NCBI GenBank assembly: GCA_002069025.1 | Contig: MWBK01000099.1 | Location: 1-9,367 of the forward strand | Direction of reading: 5' to 3' | Source of the DNA: Bacteroidetes bacterium ADurb.Bin302 | GTDB lineage: Bacteria; Bacteroidota; Bacteroidia; Bacteroidales; Paludibacteraceae | Length of the DNA: 9,367 bases | Shown: one piece after another, positions 7,657-9,367 of the stretch | Layout of the letters: every line of letters starts with the position of its first letter | Position numbering within the stretch: the first letter of the stretch is position 1 | Position numbers and translations under genes: made by a program | The notes under the pieces: generated by a model | Database searches by the model: none | The model's input: the letters and a program-made list of their open reading frames with translations, nothing else | What the model was told of the DNA's origin: nothing

Positions 7657-7712
7657 TAACCACAGAGGGCGGATTGATTGCCGATAGGCATTTTATCCAG
7701 CCTCTGTGGTTA
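7657..7712. repeat. 56-base symmetric imperfect palindrome with 12-base perfect outer arms
   Basis: TAACCACAGAGG (7657-7668) is an exact inverted repeat of 7701-7712. Inside it come a 2x2 mismatch, GGAT (7671-7674) pairing with ATCC (7695-7698), a mostly unpaired 4x4 step, then TGCC (7679-7682) pairing with GGCA (7687-7690) around a GATA loop. Both halves are the same length, so the whole folds as one long hairpin on either strand or as a cruciform. The right arm contains the phosphatase TAA stop. Neither strand has a U-run after the hairpin, so a classical intrinsic terminator is unlikely. It could be a REP-like or MITE-like element, an attenuator or an mRNA processing site. Arms with a CACAGAG core recur in my memory of Bacteroidetes genomes, but I cannot verify that here. 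Confidence 0.85.
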
Positions 7713-8378
7713 GTTATTCCTTCGTAACACGATTTTCAATGTTTTCAACCGATGTAAATCCGTACCTGTATATTCATACATTCCTGCTTTTTGCAACTTT
7801 TGGGCTTTCTTTTGGACATCTCTGCCATAGATGCCGTATAGTGAAAATAGGTTAAGTTGGAACTTTACACCCATGTATTTCAACTGTTTGTAGTCATCAT
7901 CGTCCATATAGAGGTAGCGTTCGGGATGTGCTAATACAGGGTAATAGCCTTTTGTTTTTATCTTCATCAGGATGACGTGCAGACTCATCGGGGGATTAAA
8001 GTAGCTTGTTTCTATCAACAGGTGATTGCCGTCTTCGCCCAATGGTAGCAGGTCATTCTGTTCCAAGCGTTCCTCAAACAGTTTATCTATCATGTTCTCG
8101 GAGGCGAGGTGCAGGGTTACGTTGCCGCTATATATGGCTTGCAGTTCGGCAAAGCGGTTTCGGAGATGTGCTGTTGTGTTGGGGATGTCCTCCATAATGT
8201 GTGAGGTAAGCCATACTTCTTTTATTCCCAAATGTTCGTATTTAGCAAGGATATGCAGGGTTTCGTCCATCGTCTGAACACCATCGTCCACGCCGGGCAG
8301 GATATGACTATGCCAGTCCGTGAAACCATGGAAGAATCCACTTTTTTCCAACGATAATTTCTTTCGGAATTGCCACAT
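7710..8378 (-). CDS. PHP-family protein-tyrosine phosphatase (YwqE/CpsB-like), possibly shortened at the C-terminus
   Basis: Metal-dependent cytoplasmic phosphatase expected to remove phosphate from the tyrosine tail of the kinase encoded just upstream. The 222 residues show the PHP metal-site motifs in order: DWHSH (21-25), GVDDG (29-33), LTSH (57-60), ASEN (92-95), AHPER (150-154) and GTDLHR (205-210). All expected histidine and acidic ligands are therefore present. The sequence stops 12 residues after GTDLHR. From memory, relatives run roughly 20-30 residues further. The TAA stop is part of the outer arm of the palindrome at 7657-7712, so an inserted element may have clipped the end. ATG at 8378 is used; a GGGTG stretch lies upstream but at poor ribosome-binding spacing. 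GC is intermediate (48% over 7981-8040, counted by hand). The catalytic core looks intact, so I call it a probable functional gene rather than a pseudogene. Confidence 0.92.
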   Translation of the reverse strand: MWQFRKKLSLEKSGFFHGFTDWHSHILPGVDDGVQTMDETLHILAKYEHLGIKEVWLTSHIMEDIPNTTAHLRNRFAELQAIYSGNVTLHLASENMIDKLFEERLEQNDLLPLGEDGNHLLIETSYFNPPMSLHVILMKIKTKGYYPVLAHPERYLYMDDDDYKQLKYMGVKFQLNLFSLYGIYGRDVQKKAQKLQKAGMYEYTGTDLHRLKTLKIVLRRNN

Positions 8379-8413
8379 GATTTTCTACACCCTTAATCAC
8401 TAATACTTTATAC

Positions 8414-9367
8414 CTATTTCCCATAGTAGCTTTTGCTGCCGTAGTCGTAGTGGTAACCGTAGCGGTAGCCGTAGCGGGAGTTGCCGCCGTCGGTGCCGTT
8501 TAGCACCAGTGCCATGTTCTTGAAGCGGTGTTCGTCGTACATGCGTTGCAGCTCTGGGAGCATGTCGCGTTCGAGCAGGCCGGCGCGGACGACGAATACG
8601 GTGCGGTCGGCCAGTTTCTCGATGATTTGCGTGTCGGCCACGATGTCGATTGGCGGGCAGTCGATGAAGATGTAGTCGTAGTTGCCGCGCAACCGCTCAA
8701 TCGCTTCCTTGAACATCGGTTCGGCCAGCAGCTCGGTGGGGTTGGGCGGGATTGTGCCCGCTGGCAGCAGGAAGAAGCCCGGGATGTCGGGGTTTTCCTG
8801 TATCAAGCCGTCCAAGTTGTTTTCCCGTTTGCCGAGGTAGTCGCTCAGTCCTTTGTGGCGCGAGCCCAAGTATGCCGATGCCGAGCCGTGGCGCAGGTCG
8901 CCGTCGATGACCAGGATGCGCTTGCCTTTCAATGCGAAAACGGCCGCCGTGTTCATCGCCAGGAAAGTCTTGCCGCTGCCGGGGTTGAAGGATGTGAACA
9001 GCGTGACGCCCGCCTTGCCGCCGGTCTTGGCATCGAGCATGAACTCAAGGTTGGTGCGCAGCACTCGGAACGCCTCGTTGACAATATCCCTGTTCCCTTG
9101 CCTGATAACTATCTTTTTCGCATTATGGACTTTTTTCTTCCCCTTGCCACTGACGGCCAACGGAATTTCCCCGGCGAATGGTAGGGAGAGCGACTCCAAG
9201 TCCTTGCGCCCGCGCACCTTGGTATTCATGTTCTCGCGAATAAAGACGATGACCACCGGGATAAGCAAACCGAGGACTATCGCAACCAAGGCGATGTTCT
9301 TCTTGACCGGAGCGGTGGGTATCATGCTGCCCGACGGCGGCGTGATGACACGAGTGTTGTAGGCAGT
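8414..9367 (-). CDS. wzc: Wzc-like polysaccharide tyrosine autokinase, C-terminal part (5' end outside window)
   Basis: Inner-membrane polysaccharide co-polymerase with a cytoplasmic BY-kinase domain, which controls chain length and export of Wzy-dependent polysaccharides. The frame is open to the window edge, with 14 codons before the Met at 9325, so the start and the periplasmic part are missing. Numbering from that Met: a proline-rich stretch reaching about residue 6, the second membrane helix (about 11-29), a basic linker, then the kinase. Walker A is NPGSGKT (114-120), Walker A' is ILVIDGDLR (137-145) and Walker B is FIDCPP (220-225). The C-terminus carries eight tyrosines between residues 285 and 301, the expected autophosphorylation tail. 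The gene is much more GC-rich than those to its left (57% over 8641-8700, counted by hand). The phosphatase start lies 35 bases beyond its TAG stop. The family call is very safe; the name wzc is used by analogy. Confidence 0.95.
   Translation of the reverse strand, partial: TAYNTRVITPPSGSMIPTAPVKKNIALVAIVLGLLIPVVIVFIRENMNTKVRGRKDLESLSLPFAGEIPLAVSGKGKKKVHNAKKIVIRQGNRDIVNEAFRVLRTNLEFMLDAKTGGKAGVTLFTSFNPGSGKTFLAMNTAAVFALKGKRILVIDGDLRHGSASAYLGSRHKGLSDYLGKRENNLDGLIQENPDIPGFFLLPAGTIPPNPTELLAEPMFKEAIERLRGNYDYIFIDCPPIDIVADTQIIEKLADRTVFVVRAGLLERDMLPELQRMYDEHRFKNMALVLNGTDGGNSRYGYRYGYHYDYGSKSYYGK

Noticed and set aside
7657..7712. Intrinsic terminator after the phosphatase gene
   Set aside because: The hairpin is strong, but neither strand has a U-run after it, and it includes the stop codon of the gene rather than following it.
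8528..9184. A 218-codon open frame on the plus strand opposite the kinase gene
   Set aside because: It lies wholly antisense to the well-supported kinase; GC-rich coding sequence commonly leaves long open frames on the opposite strand, and its translation shows no recognisable motif.

Overview
The window is part of a capsular or exopolysaccharide biosynthesis locus. Every convincing gene lies on the minus strand, so the locus reads from right to left. The best guess is a member of the order Bacteroidales (Bacteroides, Parabacteroides or a relative). The reasons are a Wzc-type tyrosine autokinase directly followed by a PHP-type (YwqE/CpsB-like) tyrosine phosphatase, a flippase of the kind common in that group, AT-rich serotype-type genes, and starts without clear Shine-Dalgarno sequences. 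Genus cannot be decided from this sequence alone.

Right part (7710-9367): the C-terminal part of a Wzc-like kinase, whose beginning is off the window, and its partner phosphatase. Together they would control export and chain length of a Wzy-dependent polysaccharide. Between the phosphatase and the next gene lies a symmetric 56-base palindrome (7657-7712) that contains the phosphatase stop codon.

Middle part (843-7557): a compact cluster that builds and exports the repeating unit. In transcription order it holds a LacA/NodL-like sugar acetyltransferase, a Wzx flippase, a CysE-like acetyltransferase, a GT8 glycosyltransferase, a GT4 glycosyltransferase, an EpsG-like Wzy polymerase and a GT2 glycosyltransferase. 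Three junctions are 4-base ATGA overlaps, one is an 8-base overlap and one is a 3-base gap, which points to a single translationally coupled operon.

Left part (1-805): a second GT4-type glycosyltransferase keeps a well-formed N-terminal half but breaks at about position 148. From there sequence unrelated to the family takes over, and by 1-90 it is very GC-rich and full of inverted repeats. This looks like the edge of an inserted element or a rearrangement joint. I could not name the element.

Base composition steps down along the locus. Hand counts of single 60-base lines gave 57% GC in the kinase (8641-8700), 48% in the phosphatase (7981-8040), 33% in the flippase (6301-6360) and 68% at the far left (1-60). 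This fits a conserved regulatory/export module joined to a transferred, strain-specific cassette. I found no tRNA, rRNA, CRISPR array or clear promoter. The outer-membrane export protein, the initiating sugar-phosphate transferase and sugar-nucleotide synthesis genes are not in the window and would have to lie elsewhere. I did not find a plainly new biological system. The items most worth a second look are the palindrome, the possibly shortened phosphatase and the broken left edge.
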